A DNA stretch of 48,109 nucleotides from an uncultured Acidimicrobiaceae bacterium (GTDB lineage: Bacteria; Actinomycetota; Acidimicrobiia; Acidimicrobiales; SZUA-35), in NCBI GenBank assembly GCA_947259095.1, contig CAMYLA010000033.1:1-48109 (forward strand). Direction: 5' to 3'. Position numbers and translations under genes: made by a program. Shown piece after piece: positions 19,303 through 27,795 of the stretch; position 1 is the stretch's first letter, and the number at the start of each line of letters is the position of its first letter. A model generated the notes under the pieces. It was not told the DNA's origin. It was given only the letters and a program-made list of their open reading frames with translations, and did not search any database.

Positions 19303-20273
19303 AGGTCGCCTCCGGGCTCGATCCGGTGGCCGGTGACGTCCAGGAAGACGTCGTCGAGGGTCGGGGTCCGCAGCGTGAGGCTGGCGACCCTCGCCCCACT
19401 GTCGTTCAAGGCCACCACCAAGTCGTTCACCAGCGCCGCCCCGTCTGAGCTGGACACGCTCAGCTCGGTGCCGTGGCGGCTGACCCCGGTCACCGTCGGC
19501 AGGTGATCGAGGTTCGGCACCGGCATCGACGCGTCGTCGACCGCAACCGTCCCGCTGCCGTTGTACTCGAGGTCGACCACGATCAGGTCGTTGCCAACGC
19601 TCCGCTTCAGCTCCACCGGTGTGCCCTGGGCCACCAGCTTGCCGGCGTCGATGATCCCGACCCGGTCGGCCAGCACGTCGGCCTCCTCCAGGTACTGGGT
19701 GGTGAGGAAGATCGTGACTCCCAGTTCGCGGTTGAGCCGACGGACCTCCTCCCAGACCTTGGTCCGGCTCACCGGGTCGAGGCCGGTTGTCGGCTCGTCG
19801 AGAAAGAGCACCTCCGGCTCGTGGAGCAACGAGCTCGCCAGGTCGACCCGCCGTTTCATACCGCCGCTGTAGGTGCCGACCCGGCGGTCGATGGCATCGC
19901 CGATGTCGACGAATTCCAGCACCTTGTCGATCCGCTCGGCCAGCACCTGGCTGCTCATTCCGTACAACCGACCCTGGATGTCGAGGATCTCCCGCCCGGT
20001 CTGCTTCTCGTCGAGGGCCGCCTCCTGGAGGGCGACCCCGATCCGCAGCCGAACCTCCGACGCCTGGGTTGCAATGTCGAGCCCGGCCACGGTGGCGGTG
20101 CCGCCGCTGGGACCGAGCAGGGTGCACAGCATCCGTACCATCGTCGACTTGCCTGCGCCGTTCGGCCCGAGGAAGCCGTAGATCTCGCCATCCTCGACCG
20201 TGAGATCGACGCCGGCGACCGCCTCCTCCTCACCGAAGGAACGCCGCAGGTCCTTTGTTTCGATTGCGCTCAC
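19299..20273 (-). CDS. ABC transporter ATP-binding protein (DrrA-like)
   Basis: A 324-residue ATPase from GTG 20273. Walker A GPNGAGKST, signature YSGGMKRRVD and Walker B LFLDEPTTGLDP are intact. A C-terminal 90-residue extension follows the nucleotide-binding domain, as in DrrA-type drug and lipid exporters, and ends TLDDVFLDVTG. It energises the overlapping permease. Confidence 0.93.
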   Translation of the reverse strand: MSAIETKDLRRSFGEEEAVAGVDLTVEDGEIYGFLGPNGAGKSTMVRMLCTLLGPSGGTATVAGLDIATQASEVRLRIGVALQEAALDEKQTGREILDIQGRLYGMSSQVLAERIDKVLEFVDIGDAIDRRVGTYSGGMKRRVDLASSLLHEPEVLFLDEPTTGLDPVSRTKVWEEVRRLNRELGVTIFLTTQYLEEADVLADRVGIIDAGKLVAQGTPVELKRSVGNDLIVVDLEYNGSGTVAVDDASMPVPNLDHLPTVTGVSRHGTELSVSSSDGAALVNDLVVALNDSGARVASLTLRTPTLDDVFLDVTGHRIEPGGDL

Positions 20274-20479
20274 CGCCAGGAGGCTACCCGGAGGGACTCG
20301 ACACCGACAGCATCGGCCTGCCCTCCGCCCATCGGCGGCCGGCGGCTCCCAACCCCGAGGCGAAGCAACCGTGAGACATCGGGCGGGCGGGCCGTCGGCG
20401 GACCGAGCGACCGGTACCATGAGGTCGGCGAACCGATCGGCCTCAACCACGGCGACGGTTCGCCGAATGGAAAAATGCC

Positions 20480-21067
20480 GTGACCGTCAACCTCCCACCA
20501 TCTCGCAACAGCGCCCTGGTGATCTACCGCCCCCTGGTGGAGAAGATCCTTGCTGCGCTGGGGGCGCTGGTCACCCACCAGCTGGCCTATCCCCTGGCGT
20601 CGTTGGCCGGGCTGGATGCGGTCGCCCCCTCCGATCATGGCCATCTGTCGCTGCAATGGGCCGTCGTCACCCCGCTGGCGGTGGCCGGTGTCGCCGTCCT
20701 CATCGTCTGGCAACTGAGATCGCTTGGTTTCCGTTCGTTCGTCTCGGCCCGCACCCTCGGTGCGCTGATCGTCGGCTTCTTCGTCGTCCAGGAAATGATC
20801 GAAGGCCTGACGGCCGGCCACACGCCAACCACTGTCCTGACCCACCCGGCCATCGTCATCGGGGTGATGATCGGGCCACTGATCGCCTGGCTCCTCTCGA
20901 AGTTGTTGACCGGCGTGACCGAACTGGCGGCCCGGCTCCTGTCTCCCGACCGCATCCCGGAGCCGGCCCCGGGGCAGCTCCCCCGGCACCGCGGCCTGCG
21001 GTTCACCTCCACGCCGGGCGGGTCGCCGTCCCGGCCTCGTGCGCCACCTTTCCAGCTTCGTTTCTGA
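20480..21067 (+). CDS. hypothetical four-helix membrane protein
   Basis: A 195-residue protein from GTG 20480. Four hydrophobic segments are visible at about residues 20-45, 58-78, 90-110 and 122-150, followed by a Pro/Arg-rich cytoplasmic-looking tail. Histidines lie near the membrane edges (THQLAYP, SDHGHLSLQ, LTAGHTPTTVLTHP). It precedes a His-rich lipoprotein by 80 bp and may belong to the same unit. I do not recognise a family. Confidence 0.65.
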   Translation: MTVNLPPSRNSALVIYRPLVEKILAALGALVTHQLAYPLASLAGLDAVAPSDHGHLSLQWAVVTPLAVAGVAVLIVWQLRSLGFRSFVSARTLGALIVGFFVVQEMIEGLTAGHTPTTVLTHPAIVIGVMIGPLIAWLLSKLLTGVTELAARLLSPDRIPEPAPGQLPRHRGLRFTSTPGGSPSRPRAPPFQLRF

Positions 21068-21147
21068 CACCCATCCAGTTCGAAGCAATCCCCCGCGGTC
21101 CGCCGGTCAACCGGCCGGCGCCGTCGAGGCAGAGGAAAGGAAGTCAC

Positions 21148-22467
21148 ATGAAGACCAGGAGCCGGCCGATCGCGGCCATGCTGTTTGCGTTACTGCTGGT
21201 GGCCGCGGCCTGCGGCGACGGCGCCGAAACCAACGAGGCCTCGGCCGGGGCCCAGGACACCGCATCGACCGACACCACCGATGCCGGGGACGACACCGGC
21301 GAGGCGATGACAGACGACATGGCGATGGCCGACGGTCACAGCCACGGCGACGGTCTCGAGGTGCCCGATGGCATGACCGTGCCGTCGATCTCGATCGAGG
21401 CGGTGGCCGACACGAAGTCCGGCCACAACCTGTTCATCGAGCTCGAGGACTTCACGGTCACCCCGGAGAACGCCAGCACCGACCCGGTCGACGGTCAGGG
21501 CCATCTCCACCTCTACGTCGACGGGGAGCGCAAGGCCCGGTTCTACAATCGGGCCTTGTACCTCACCGGCCTCGAACCCGGCGATCACCAGGTCGAGGTC
21601 GAGGTCAGCGCCAACAACCATGCCGCCTACACCGTCGACGGCGAGCCCATCAGGGCCGCCACAACGGTCTCGGTGCCAGAGCCGAACGACGATGACGACG
21701 ATGCCGGCCACAGCCACGGCGGTGAGCTCTTCGACTCGGCCGTTGCGCCCACGATCGAGATCTCGGTCACCGAGGACCCGAAGTCGGGTTGGAACCTGTT
21801 CGCCGACGTCCCCGACCTGACCTTCTCCCCCGAGAACGTCGGCTCGGAGCCGGCTGACGGCGAGGGCCATCTCCACCTCTACATCGACGGCGAGAAGGTG
21901 ACCCGGCTCTACGGACCGTGGTGGCACATCCCGTCATTGGAGGCCGGGACCCACCAGATCATGGTCGAGGTCAGCGCCAATGACCACACGCCCTACGGTT
22001 CGAACGGCGTGGCCATCACCGCCATGACCACCATCGAGGTCGATGCCACCGCGGCCGATCAGGCCATGGTCGACGGCGACCACGGCGATGACAGCCACGG
22101 CGATGACCATGACAGCGATGACCATGACGGTGATGACAGCGACGGCGGCGACGGTCACAGCCACGACGGCGACGGCGACACCATGGACATGGCCGCAGCC
22201 GACGCCGACGTGGTGATCCTCGCTGCGCTGGTCGACGGCGAGGTGACCAGGGACGATCGCCGATTCAAGGTCCCGACCGGGTCGACGGTCGGACTGCTGA
22301 TCGAATCGGACGAGGACGAGGAGGTCCACGTCCACGGCTACGACCTCCTGGCCCGCGTCGGTCCTGGCACGCCGGTCGACATGTCCTTCCTGGCCGACAG
22401 CCCCGGCACCTTCGAGGTCGAGTTCGAGCGGTCGGGCCGATTCCTGTTCGAGATCCAGGTCAACTAG
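21148..22467 (+). CDS. His/Asp-rich lipoprotein with duplicated beta domain, likely metal-binding
   Basis: A 439-residue protein from ATG 21148 with a GGAAAGGAAG ribosome site. A lipoprotein signal ends at AAAC (Cys about residue 21). Two homologous domains follow (about 75-180 and 195-300), each with GHLHLYxDGE and VEVSANxHxxY. Next comes a linker of about 50 residues alternating His, Asp, Ser and Gly, then a C-terminal domain with VHVHGYDLLARVGPG that looks cupredoxin-like. HSHG motifs recur. I infer periplasmic-side binding of copper or another transition metal. It is followed after 3 bp by a polytopic membrane protein. Confidence 0.75.
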   Translation: MKTRSRPIAAMLFALLLVAAACGDGAETNEASAGAQDTASTDTTDAGDDTGEAMTDDMAMADGHSHGDGLEVPDGMTVPSISIEAVADTKSGHNLFIELEDFTVTPENASTDPVDGQGHLHLYVDGERKARFYNRALYLTGLEPGDHQVEVEVSANNHAAYTVDGEPIRAATTVSVPEPNDDDDDAGHSHGGELFDSAVAPTIEISVTEDPKSGWNLFADVPDLTFSPENVGSEPADGEGHLHLYIDGEKVTRLYGPWWHIPSLEAGTHQIMVEVSANDHTPYGSNGVAITAMTTIEVDATAADQAMVDGDHGDDSHGDDHDSDDHDGDDSDGGDGHSHDGDGDTMDMAAADADVVILAALVDGEVTRDDRRFKVPTGSTVGLLIESDEDEEVHVHGYDLLARVGPGTPVDMSFLADSPGTFEVEFERSGRFLFEIQVN

Positions 22468-22470
22468 GCG

Positions 22471-23778
22471 ATGCTGGCCCACGGCATCGGCGAGCGGGGC
22501 GACCTTCCACTGCCGCTCTACCTGTTCACCTGGGGCATGGTCCTGGCCCTGGTCGTTTCGTTCGTCGCCCTCGGCGTGCTGTGGACCGAACCGAAACTGG
22601 CCAAGGCCGCCGTCGGCCGGCCGCTGGTCGACGACCGGGTGCTCAAGGTCCCCTCTGTCATCGGCAGCGCAGCCGCCTTCTTCCTCTACCTGGTCTGCCT
22701 GTACGCCGCCTTCTTCGGGATCGACGCCCAGGATCGAAACATCCTGCCCGTGACCTTCTATGTGGTGGTCTGGGTCGGCGCCCAGCTCATCGGCGGACTC
22801 ATCGGCGACATCTGGGGGGCCATCAATCCGATCGCCACCCTGGCCCGGGGGGCCGAAGCGGCAAGCCGGCTCGTCGGCCGGCCTCCGACCGCCGGCCCGG
22901 CCAAATGGGGCCACTGGCCGGCCGCGCTCGGCATGTTCATCTTCCTGTTCTATGAGCTGTCGCACCCAACCGGTGCGGCACCCCGCACCCTCGGGTGGTT
23001 GCTCCTGGTTCACTCCCTGCTGTCGATCGGCTTCGGCTTCGCCTGGGGTTGGCGCTGGGTGGTGGCCCACGAGCCGTTCACGGTGTTCTTCGCCAAGGTC
23101 GGCGCCATGGGCCCGCTGTTCATCGGTCAGGGCCGCGCCGGGGAGCGTCAACTCCGAGCCCGGCCGCCGATGTCGGGGTTGTCGACGATGGAGGTCCTGC
23201 CCGGCACGGTCATGCTGATCCTGGTGGCCATCGGCGGCACCTCGTTCGACGGTTTCAGTGAGAGCGAACTGGGCCGCGAGGTGTTCGGCGACGCCTTCGG
23301 CTGGAGCCTGGCCTGGGCCGAACTGGGCGGGCTCATCGTCTCGGTGGCCGTCGTCGGCCTGCTCTATTTCGTCGGGGTCTGGTGGACCACCAGGGTGACC
23401 GGGATCGAGTTCAACCGGGCCTGGCAGGAGTTCGCCCCCTCGCTCGTCCCCATCGCCTTCGGCTATGCGGTGGCCCACTACTTCCAGCTGTTCTCCGACG
23501 AGAGCCAGTCGTTCGTGTTCCGGCTCTCCGATCCGTTCGGTCAGGGATGGGATCTCTTCGGCGGGGCCGACGGTCTGATCTGGCGGATCGACCCCACCAT
23601 CGTCTCATGGGTCCAGGTGGCAGCCATCCTGTTCGGGCACGTCGGCGCAGTGACGGTGGCCCACGACCGGGCCATCGAGATCTTCCCGACCGGCAAATCG
23701 CTCCAGAGCCAGTTCGCCATGCTGTTCGTGATGGTGGCCTACAGCGCCCTCGGTCTCTGGCTGCTGCTGACCGCCTGA
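22471..23778 (+). CDS. polytopic membrane protein paired with the His-rich lipoprotein
   Basis: A 435-residue protein with about ten membrane segments, starting MLAHGIGERGDLPLPLYLF. Conserved-looking polar positions include HP and H residues within membrane-flanking regions (AVAHYFQLFSDESQSF, FGHVGAVTVAHDRAIEIF). Similar actinobacterial proteins are, from memory, sometimes labelled fenitrothion hydrolase component, but I see no hydrolase motif and would not adopt that. The 3-bp spacing to the lipoprotein implies a joint function, plausibly metal handling or a membrane redox step. Confidence 0.65.
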   Translation: MLAHGIGERGDLPLPLYLFTWGMVLALVVSFVALGVLWTEPKLAKAAVGRPLVDDRVLKVPSVIGSAAAFFLYLVCLYAAFFGIDAQDRNILPVTFYVVVWVGAQLIGGLIGDIWGAINPIATLARGAEAASRLVGRPPTAGPAKWGHWPAALGMFIFLFYELSHPTGAAPRTLGWLLLVHSLLSIGFGFAWGWRWVVAHEPFTVFFAKVGAMGPLFIGQGRAGERQLRARPPMSGLSTMEVLPGTVMLILVAIGGTSFDGFSESELGREVFGDAFGWSLAWAELGGLIVSVAVVGLLYFVGVWWTTRVTGIEFNRAWQEFAPSLVPIAFGYAVAHYFQLFSDESQSFVFRLSDPFGQGWDLFGGADGLIWRIDPTIVSWVQVAAILFGHVGAVTVAHDRAIEIFPTGKSLQSQFAMLFVMVAYSALGLWLLLTA

Positions 23779-23808
23779 CGCCCGAGAGCCGGCCATCCGA
23801 GGGCCTCA

Positions 23809-23840
23809 TCGGCCGGCCGATCGCTGCGCCGGCCGGCCGA
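23809..23840 (+). terminator. GC-rich hairpin terminator
   Basis: Eleven-base arms TCGGCCGGCCG (23809-23819) and CGGCCGGCCGA (23830-23840) with a 10-nt loop, 30 bp after the polytopic protein stop. It is followed by GGTCGTTAGTCT, a weak T-rich tail. Confidence 0.65.
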
Positions 23841-23900
23841 GGTCGTTAGTCTGGCCGCTTGGACGCCCCAGGCTCACGGCCCGGGCCCGGAGGAGTGGTC

Positions 23901-24869
23901 ATGGCAGTAGGCGGCGAAGCCGGCAACAAGGCGGTCATCGCGGCGCTGATCGGCAACTCCACGATCGCCGTCGTCAAGTTCTTCGCCTTCGCCGTCACCC
24001 GTTCGTCGTCGATGCTGGCCGAGGCCGTGCACTCGGTGGCCGACGCCGGCAATCAGGCGCTGTTGCTGCTCGGCCGTCGCCAGGCCAAGAAGGTGGCGGA
24101 CGACGAGCACCAGTTCGGCTACGGCCGGGAGCGCTACTTCTGGAGTTTCGTCGTGTCGCTGGTGTTGTTCGTCCTTGGCTCGGCCTTTGCGCTGTACCAC
24201 GGCTACGACAAGGTCCGCCATCCTCACGAGGTCGAGAACTTCGGGGTCGCCCTCGGGGTGTTGGCGGTTGCCATCCTGATCGAGACCTTCAGTTTCCGGA
24301 CCGCCATCGTCGAATCGATCCCGCTCAAGGGTGATCTGAGCTGGTGGCAGTTCATCCGGCGATCCCGGGTACCGGAACTGCCGGTGGTGCTGCTGGAAGA
24401 CCTGGGGGCCCAGATCGGGTTGATCTTCGCCTTCGTCGCCGTCGTCATCGGCCAGGTCACCGGCAACTGGGTGTGGGACGGCATCGGCTCGCTGGCCATC
24501 GGCGTCCTGCTCGGCGTCATCGCCGTCATCCTCATCATCGAGATGCGAAGCCTGCTGATCGGTGAGGGTGCACGGCCGGGCGAGATGGTCAAGATCCGGA
24601 CCGCCATCGAGAACGCACCGGGAGTGGAACGGATCATCCACCTCCGCACCCAACATCTCGGCCCGGAAGAACTACTGGTGGGAGCCAAGGTCGTGTTCGA
24701 CAACAGCTACGACGTCGGCCAACTGTCGGAGGCGGTCGACGGGGTGGAGGCCGCGGTCCGGGTGGTGGTGCCGTACGCACGGCCGATGTACATCGAGCCC
24801 GACCTGTTGCGCGACGATGCCAGCCTGCGCGCCGACGACGCCCGTTCCGAGCCGACCGGCAGCCGGTAG
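23901..24869 (+). CDS. cation diffusion facilitator (CDF) efflux protein
   Basis: A 322-residue transporter from ATG 23901 with a strong GGAGGAG site. Six membrane segments and the CDF patterns are visible: EAVHSVADAGNQ in helix 2 (HxxxD) and a matching LLEDLGAQIG (ExxxD-like) in helix 5, plus a C-terminal cytoplasmic domain. CDF proteins exchange divalent metals (Zn, Fe, Mn, Co) for protons. The histidine/aspartate pair in helix 2 and E/D in helix 5 deviate from the ZnT HD-HD site, so metal choice is open. Bounded by hairpins on both sides, so it is its own unit. Confidence 0.9.
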   Translation: MAVGGEAGNKAVIAALIGNSTIAVVKFFAFAVTRSSSMLAEAVHSVADAGNQALLLLGRRQAKKVADDEHQFGYGRERYFWSFVVSLVLFVLGSAFALYHGYDKVRHPHEVENFGVALGVLAVAILIETFSFRTAIVESIPLKGDLSWWQFIRRSRVPELPVVLLEDLGAQIGLIFAFVAVVIGQVTGNWVWDGIGSLAIGVLLGVIAVILIIEMRSLLIGEGARPGEMVKIRTAIENAPGVERIIHLRTQHLGPEELLVGAKVVFDNSYDVGQLSEAVDGVEAAVRVVVPYARPMYIEPDLLRDDASLRADDARSEPTGSR

Positions 24870-24888
24870 CGCCAACACCGGCCGACGC

Positions 24889-24916
24889 CCAACCGGGCGC
24901 CTGGAGACCCGGTTGG
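24889..24916 (+). terminator. hairpin after CDF gene
   Basis: Nine-base arms CCAACCGGG (24889-24897) and CCCGGTTGG (24908-24916) with a 10-nt loop, 20 bp after the CDF stop. Confidence 0.6.
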
Positions 24917-24962
24917 ACACCCGAGGGGCGCAATCCGGCCGCCATCGAGTAAGACTGGAGGG

Positions 24963-25745
24963 GTGCTGATCGTTCTTTCCCCGGCAAAGTCGCTCGACTA
25001 CGAGTCACCGTTGGCCACCGAGAAGATGTCCGAACCGACCATGCTCGACCACTCCGATGAGCTGGTGAAGATCATGGCCGGCAAGTCCCCGAACCAGCTC
25101 TCGAAGCTGATGGGAATCTCGCCCCAGCTGGCCGAGCTCAACTTCGAGCGATTCCAGAACTGGGAACGGCCCTTCACCCCTGCGGACGCACGCCAGGCCC
25201 TGCTCGCGTTCGACGGTGACGTCTACATCGGCCTCGACGCCGCCTCGTTCAACCAGCGCGACTTCAGCCACGCCCAGAAGACGCTGCGGATCCTGTCCGG
25301 CCTGTACGGCGTCCTCCGCCCACTCGATCTCATGATGCCCTACCGGCTGGAGATGGGAACCAAGCTCCGGAACCCCCGAGGCAGGGACCTCTACCAGTTC
25401 TGGGATGATCGAATCGCCGAAGAGCTGAACCTGGCGATGGCGGACAGTCCCGGCGAAGCGGCGCTGGTCAACCTGGCCTCGAACGAGTACTTCAAAGCGG
25501 TGCGGACCGACGTGCTGGAAGCCCCGGTCGTCACCCCGACCTTCCTCGACGCCAAGGGGGACGGCGATCACCGGGTGGTGAGCTTCTTCGCAAAGAAGGC
25601 CCGGGGGGCGATGGCGGCGTGGATCATCAGGAACCGGGTCAAGAAGGTGGCGGAGTTCGAGGACTTCGACGGCCTCGGCTACGCCTTCGACCCCACCCGA
25701 TCGGCCGAGGCCCGACCGGTGTTCACCCGCCGCAACCCGGCCTAA
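24963..25745 (+). CDS. yaaA: YaaA-family peroxide stress protein
   Basis: A 260-residue protein from GTG 24963 with GGAGG upstream. It shows the YaaA/DUF328 signature: LIVLSPAKSLDYES at the N-terminus, FNQRDFSHAQKTLRILSGLYGVLRPLD in the middle and LASNEYFKAV later. E. coli YaaA lowers free iron and limits Fenton damage during peroxide stress, and the fold binds DNA. It lies just upstream of the oxygen-sensing island, which fits a redox-stress neighbourhood. Confidence 0.93.
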   Translation: MLIVLSPAKSLDYESPLATEKMSEPTMLDHSDELVKIMAGKSPNQLSKLMGISPQLAELNFERFQNWERPFTPADARQALLAFDGDVYIGLDAASFNQRDFSHAQKTLRILSGLYGVLRPLDLMMPYRLEMGTKLRNPRGRDLYQFWDDRIAEELNLAMADSPGEAALVNLASNEYFKAVRTDVLEAPVVTPTFLDAKGDGDHRVVSFFAKKARGAMAAWIIRNRVKKVAEFEDFDGLGYAFDPTRSAEARPVFTRRNPA

Positions 25746-26129
25746 CGGTCCGTCCGACGTCTGGGCCCGTCGACGGCATGGGGCGGCCTACGCCTCGGAC
25801 CTCAGAGCGGCCGGGGCGGCGGCGGCGATGGCATTCGGGGTGCCGGCCACCGGGGTGGCGTTCGCCGTGGCGTGACTCGCATTTTCGGCGTTACTGGCGG
25901 CGGTGGTCACCGCAGCGCTGGTGGTTGCGAACCGGGGGCCCACCGCCTCGATGGGACGTTGGTCCCTGGCTGCCCGAAGGTTCAGGCACGACGATGGCTT
26001 GCGCCACGGTCGTTCCACGAGCCGGCCGTGGCCCGGCAGACACCGATCGAGATTCGAGGGGGAACAGCGCCTGTGGGGTCGGACCAGACCTGGTTGCCAA
26101 CCACGCCGGTTCGCGGCACGCTCAGGGGA
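25746..26129. promoter_or_regulatory. 384-bp leader before the FixL-like kinase
   Basis: No convincing gene. It carries the best DosR-like box of the window at 25953-25967. On the minus strand a 51-codon Ala/Thr-rich frame ends at 25788 (possible GTG start near 25941), without recognisable features. In-frame extensions of the kinase (GTG 26073, ATG 25872) lie inside it. Confidence 0.5.
25953..25967 (+). promoter_or_regulatory. DosR-like box with two perfect half-sites
   Basis: GGGACGTTGGTCCCT carries both half-sites of the DosR consensus (GGGAC and GTCCC) at the canonical four-base spacing. It lies 163 bp upstream of the kinase ATG 26130 and 106 bp upstream of the alternative GTG 26073. This suggests that the sensor operon is under control of the DosR-like regulator encoded 3 kb away. 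Confidence 0.7.
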
Positions 26130-27317
26130 ATGGAACTCGAGGGCAGCAGGGACCTGGACGAGGCACAACACGCTGAGCTGTGGCGGGCCGTGCTCCGGAC
26201 CGCGGTTGACCCGATCATCGTGATCGACGATCACGGCATCATTCTCACGGCCAACGCTGCGACCGACAGGCTCTTCGGCTACGCGGGCGAGTACATGGTG
26301 GGGAAGAACATCAGCATCCTGATGCCGGAGCCCTACCGCAGCGAGCACGACGGCTACATCAGCCGCTACCTGGAGACCGGCGAGGCCAAGATCATCGGGA
26401 TCGGCCGTGAGGTCGAGGCCCAGAAGGCCGACGGCCAGGTGTTTCCCATCGCCTTGGCGATCAGCGAGATCAAGTTGGCCGACCGGTCGTGGTTCACCGG
26501 CGTGATCCATGATCTCAGCACCCGCCGGGCCACCGAGGACGAACTGCGCCGGGCCAAGGACCAGATGGAGGAGCGGGTCAAGCAGCGGACCGCCGAGCTC
26601 GAGGAATCGATGACCGAGCTGACCCGATCGAACCGCGATCTGGAGCAGTTCGCCTACATCGCCTCCCACGACCTCCAGACGCCCCTTCGTAACGTCCGCC
26701 AGGGTCTCGAGCTGTTGGATGAGCACCTCCAGCGAACAGCGGGCCAAGAGCTCGACGAGGAGGCACGGGAGCTGCGCGACCTCACCGTGGCCGCGGCGCT
26801 GAAGATGGAGCAGTTGATCCAGGGCCTGCTCTCCTATTCCCGCCTCGATCGCAGCGGGCGGCCGCCCGCTGATCCCGTCGACCTGCGCAGCCTCACCGAA
26901 GAGCTGATCGAGCAGATGGCGTTGCAGTTCGGCGAGGTCGACGCCAAGGTCGATCTGTCCCCGCTGCCGACGGTCGCCGGCGACGAGGTGCAGTTGCGGC
27001 AGCTGGTCCAGAACCTGCTGGAGAACGCGGTCAAGTACCGCCGCGACGGCCAACCGCTGGAGATCCACATGTCGGCCGAGACGCTCGATGATCAGTGGCT
27101 GATCTCGATCGGGGACAACGGCATCGGCATCGACGCCGGACAGCGAGACCGGGTGTTCGAGCTGTTCCGCCGGGCCCACTCCGAATCGGACGGCATGGGC
27201 CTGGGTCTCGCCATCTGCCAGCGCATCGTGGAACGACACGGCGGCGACATCTGGGTTGCGGCCGGGCCGAACGGCGGCAGTGTCTTCTCGTTCACCGTCC
27301 CGAAGGCCGATGTCTGA
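26130..27317 (+). CDS. FixL-like haem-PAS sensor histidine kinase
   Basis: A 395-residue kinase from ATG 26130 (GTG 26073 would add 19 residues). A single PAS domain (about 17-133) carries MPEPYRSEHDGYISRY and KIIGIGRE. Counting residues, His73, Arg79, Ile88, Arg93, Leu109 and Ile111 coincide in spacing with the Bradyrhizobium FixL haem pocket (His200, Arg206, Ile215, Arg220, Leu236, Ile238). A coiled helix (133-170) leads to a phytochrome-type HisKA with His180 in ASHDLQTPLR and a HATPase with ENAVKYR, DNGIGID and GMGLGLAICQ. No membrane segment is present, so it is a cytoplasmic sensor, probably of oxygen. Haem binding is inferred, since related PAS domains without haem share part of this motif. 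The next gene overlaps its stop by 8 bp. Confidence 0.88.
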   Translation: MELEGSRDLDEAQHAELWRAVLRTAVDPIIVIDDHGIILTANAATDRLFGYAGEYMVGKNISILMPEPYRSEHDGYISRYLETGEAKIIGIGREVEAQKADGQVFPIALAISEIKLADRSWFTGVIHDLSTRRATEDELRRAKDQMEERVKQRTAELEESMTELTRSNRDLEQFAYIASHDLQTPLRNVRQGLELLDEHLQRTAGQELDEEARELRDLTVAAALKMEQLIQGLLSYSRLDRSGRPPADPVDLRSLTEELIEQMALQFGEVDAKVDLSPLPTVAGDEVQLRQLVQNLLENAVKYRRDGQPLEIHMSAETLDDQWLISIGDNGIGIDAGQRDRVFELFRRAHSESDGMGLGLAICQRIVERHGGDIWVAAGPNGGSVFSFTVPKADV

Positions 27318-27795
27318 TCGGCCCTCCGACACCGCCGACCCTGGCCGACCGCGGGGAGACCGGCTAGGCCCGGACGGGCCGGCCGGCATCCTGCTGGTGG
27401 AGGACAATCCGCTCGATGCCAGGGCCACCTTCAACGCGGCCAGGAAGCTGGAGATGGCCGACAACATGCAGATGGTCACCAGCGGGCAGGCCGCCCTGGA
27501 CCTGTTGCGGAGCAACCGGTCGATCCGGCGGCGAACGGCGTTGATCCTGCTCGATCTCAACCTGCCCGGCATGGACGGCCACGACGTGCTGGCCGAGATA
27601 CGGACCGACCCGTTGCTGCGGACCACCCCGGTGGTGATACTGACCACGTCGGCCGAGGAGAACGACGTCATGCGGGCCTATCGCCACGGGGCAAACGCCT
27701 ACATCACCAAACCCCTCGATCTCGAGGGATGGCTCCACGTCATCGCCTCCATCAACGAGTTCTGGTTCTCGGTGGCCCGGCTCCCCCGAACATGA
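27310..27795 (+). CDS. single-domain response regulator (Rcp1 type)
   Basis: A 161-residue receiver from ATG 27310, overlapping the kinase stop. The acidic pair is Glu31-Asp32, the phospho-acceptor Asp82 lies in LLDLNLPGMDG, the switch Thr in LTTSAEEND and the lysine in YITKPLDL. The C-terminal NEFWFSVARLP end is typical of the Rcp1 class that pairs with phytochrome-type kinases, matching the HisKA type just upstream. The first 24 residues are a disordered Asp/Pro/Arg-rich lead. With no output domain it is probably a phosphate shuttle. Stop and next start overlap (ATGA, 27792-27795). Confidence 0.93.
   Translation: MSDRPSDTADPGRPRGDRLGPDGPAGILLVEDNPLDARATFNAARKLEMADNMQMVTSGQAALDLLRSNRSIRRRTALILLDLNLPGMDGHDVLAEIRTDPLLRTTPVVILTTSAEENDVMRAYRHGANAYITKPLDLEGWLHVIASINEFWFSVARLPRT

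Noticed and set aside
21148..22467. His/Asp-rich tract as a sequencing artefact
   Set aside because: The frame is preserved through the tract and continues into a conserved C-terminal domain.
25788..27671. 627-codon minus-strand frame opposite the FixL-like kinase
   Set aside because: Shadow frame; translation lacks domains, while the plus strand encodes an intact kinase.
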